From DAIDJM01 sp964250215 (GTDB lineage: Bacteria; Pseudomonadota; Alphaproteobacteria; Acetobacterales; Acetobacteraceae): a stretch of 6,142 bases of DNA. Below, in pieces: positions 5,236 through 6,142 of this stretch. A model generated the notes under the pieces. The model saw only the letters and a program-made list of their open reading frames with translations. It ran no database searches and was not told the DNA's origin. A program made the position numbers and the translations under genes. The first letter of the stretch is position 1. The number at the start of each line of letters is the position of its first letter. The DNA is taken from positions 1 through 6,142 of the forward strand of contig CAXUEX010000164.1 in the NCBI GenBank assembly GCA_964250215.1. The letters run 5' to 3'.

Positions 5236-6142
5236 AAGCCGCATTTCGCTGCTCCAAAGCGCCGACCAGCCGGTCCTTCCAATACGGCGCCGCCCCCAGC
5301 CACAGCGAAAGATGTTTCGCCCGCCGATAGAACAGATGGCAATCGGATTCCCACGTGAACCCCATGCCGCCATGCACCTGAATGTTCTCGGCCGAAGCCA
5401 ATTCGAACGCGCGGCTCGCCGCCACCCGCGCAGCGGCCGCCGCTATGGGCAGATCGGGCGCATCCGCACCCACCGCCCAGCACCCGTAATACGCATTCGA
5501 TCGCGCCAGCTCCACGGCCACATACACATCCGCCAGCTTGTGCTTGATCGCCTGAAACGACCCGATCGGCCGGCCGAACGCAAACCGCTCCAGCGCATAA
5601 CCGCGCGCCGCATCCAGCGCCGCCTGCGCGCCACCCAGCTGCTCGAACGCAACAAACACCGCGGCCCGGTCCATCACCCGCTCCACGGCGCTCCACCCGC
5701 GGCCCTGGGCCAGCAATTCCGCCGGCGCGCCCGCAAAACGCAGCCGCGCAGTGTCGCGGCTCGGGTCCAGCGCTGCCACGCGATCCCGCGCCACGCCGGC
5801 CAGCTCCACCATGTAAAGCCCGATCGCGTCCGCCTCGCCGCGCGCCACCACGAGCGCCAGATCCGCGATCCCGCCATCCACCACCGGCCCCTTCTCGCCG
5901 TGCAGCAAGCCATGCCGCACCGCGGCGCGCACATTTGCCGCCGCCGGCGCCCCCGCCGCCTCCGCCAGCGCAAAAGCGCCGATCCGGGAGCCATCGGCCA
6001 ACCCCGGCAACCAGCGCCGGTGCTGCGCCGCATCGCCGAACTGCAGCACCGCCTGCGAAACCACATACGCCGAAGAAGCAAACGGCACCGCCGCCAGCCC
6101 CGCGCCCATCGCCTCGGCCAGCACGCAAAGCGCCTCCTCGCC
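5234..6142 (-). CDS. Acyl-CoA dehydrogenase-like subunit, probably non-catalytic partner (5' end cut off)
   Basis: The frame is open to the right edge, so the N-terminus is missing; 302 residues are visible and the family is usually about 350-400. The acyl-CoA dehydrogenase fold is recognisable from the C-terminal half: RFAFGRPIGSFQ at visible residues 186-197, followed by HKLAD, and QVHGGMGFTWE at 255-265, which in this family contribute to FAD binding and the subunit interface. Standard middle-domain motifs are eroded. The place of the TEP..GSD motif reads AEAAGAPAAAN (60-70), and the usual K-x-W-I/T-S/T stretch reads EKGPVVDGG (83-91). No Glu stands at either known catalytic-base position: the EGT site is replaced by WLGAAPYW, and the MHER-like site by VMDRAA. 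The gene ends 12 bases before a complete acyl-CoA dehydrogenase gene. I infer that it is the partner subunit of a heteromeric (alpha2beta2-type) enzyme, as for FadE28/FadE29 and FadE26/FadE27 in steroid degradation. A GTG at 6122-6124 lies inside the conserved region and is not a credible start. Membership of the superfamily is sure; the non-catalytic role is inferred. Confidence 0.88.
   Translation of the reverse strand, partial: GEEALCVLAEAMGAGLAAVPFASSAYVVSQAVLQFGDAAQHRRWLPGLADGSRIGAFALAEAAGAPAAANVRAAVRHGLLHGEKGPVVDGGIADLALVVARGEADAIGLYMVELAGVARDRVAALDPSRDTARLRFAGAPAELLAQGRGWSAVERVMDRAAVFVAFEQLGGAQAALDAARGYALERFAFGRPIGSFQAIKHKLADVYVAVELARSNAYYGCWAVGADAPDLPIAAAAARVAASRAFELASAENIQVHGGMGFTWESDCHLFYRRAKHLSLWLGAAPYWKDRLVGALEQRNAA

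Noticed and set aside
5229..5236. Frameshift between the two acyl-CoA dehydrogenase genes (one broken gene)
   Set aside because: Each has its own C-terminal dehydrogenase domain, and the second has a full N-terminal domain and its own ribosome site, so they are two genes.
4626..6128. Minus-strand open frame of 500 codons spanning both acyl-CoA dehydrogenase genes in another frame
   Set aside because: The product is almost entirely Gly, Ala and Arg with scattered Cys and overlaps two real genes in the shifted frame. It is a GC-bias shadow, not a fusion.
1..6142. CRISPR arrays, tRNA or rRNA genes, insertion sequences, long direct repeats
   Set aside because: None was seen on reading either strand. 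The window is almost entirely filled by six ordinary coding genes with uniform composition.

Overview
The window is GC-rich bacterial DNA carrying six protein genes. All six are on the minus strand and are packed so tightly (gaps of 4 to 16 bases, one 4-base overlap) that they look like one operon transcribed from the right edge toward the left. Base composition, Shine-Dalgarno sites and the protein families suit a proteobacterium, most likely an alphaproteobacterium of the kind that degrades terpenoids, steroids or other hydrophobic compounds. This taxonomic call is inference; no RNA gene or other marker is present.

In transcription order the genes are: an acyl-CoA dehydrogenase-like subunit cut by the right edge (5234-6142); a complete acyl-CoA dehydrogenase (4037-5221); a FadA5-like thiolase (2857-4020); a type II (HSD10-like) 3-hydroxyacyl-CoA dehydrogenase of the SDR superfamily (2070-2852); a TetR-family regulator (1407-2060); and a cytochrome P450 resembling the CYP108 (P450terp) family (127-1410). 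The last 126 bases hold no identifiable gene. They do contain an AT-richer pocket with a 16-base imperfect palindrome that could be an operator or a weak hairpin.

The enzymes form most of a beta-oxidation cycle. The two acyl-CoA dehydrogenase genes probably make one heteromeric enzyme that introduces the double bond, because the first protein lacks the usual active-site motifs and the second has them. The SDR oxidises the 3-hydroxyacyl-CoA and the thiolase cleaves the 3-ketoacyl-CoA. The enoyl-CoA hydratase and the acyl-CoA ligase are not in the window and may lie beyond its right edge. The P450 would hydroxylate a hydrophobic substrate, but its ferredoxin and reductase are also absent. The TetR protein sits inside the operon and is translationally coupled to the P450, so it probably senses a substrate or CoA-thioester intermediate of the same pathway.

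Nothing here is clearly a new kind of system. The points worth checking are the predicted division of labour in the acyl-CoA dehydrogenase pair, the pairing of a CYP108-like P450 with a steroid-type beta-oxidation set, and the palindrome after the P450 gene.
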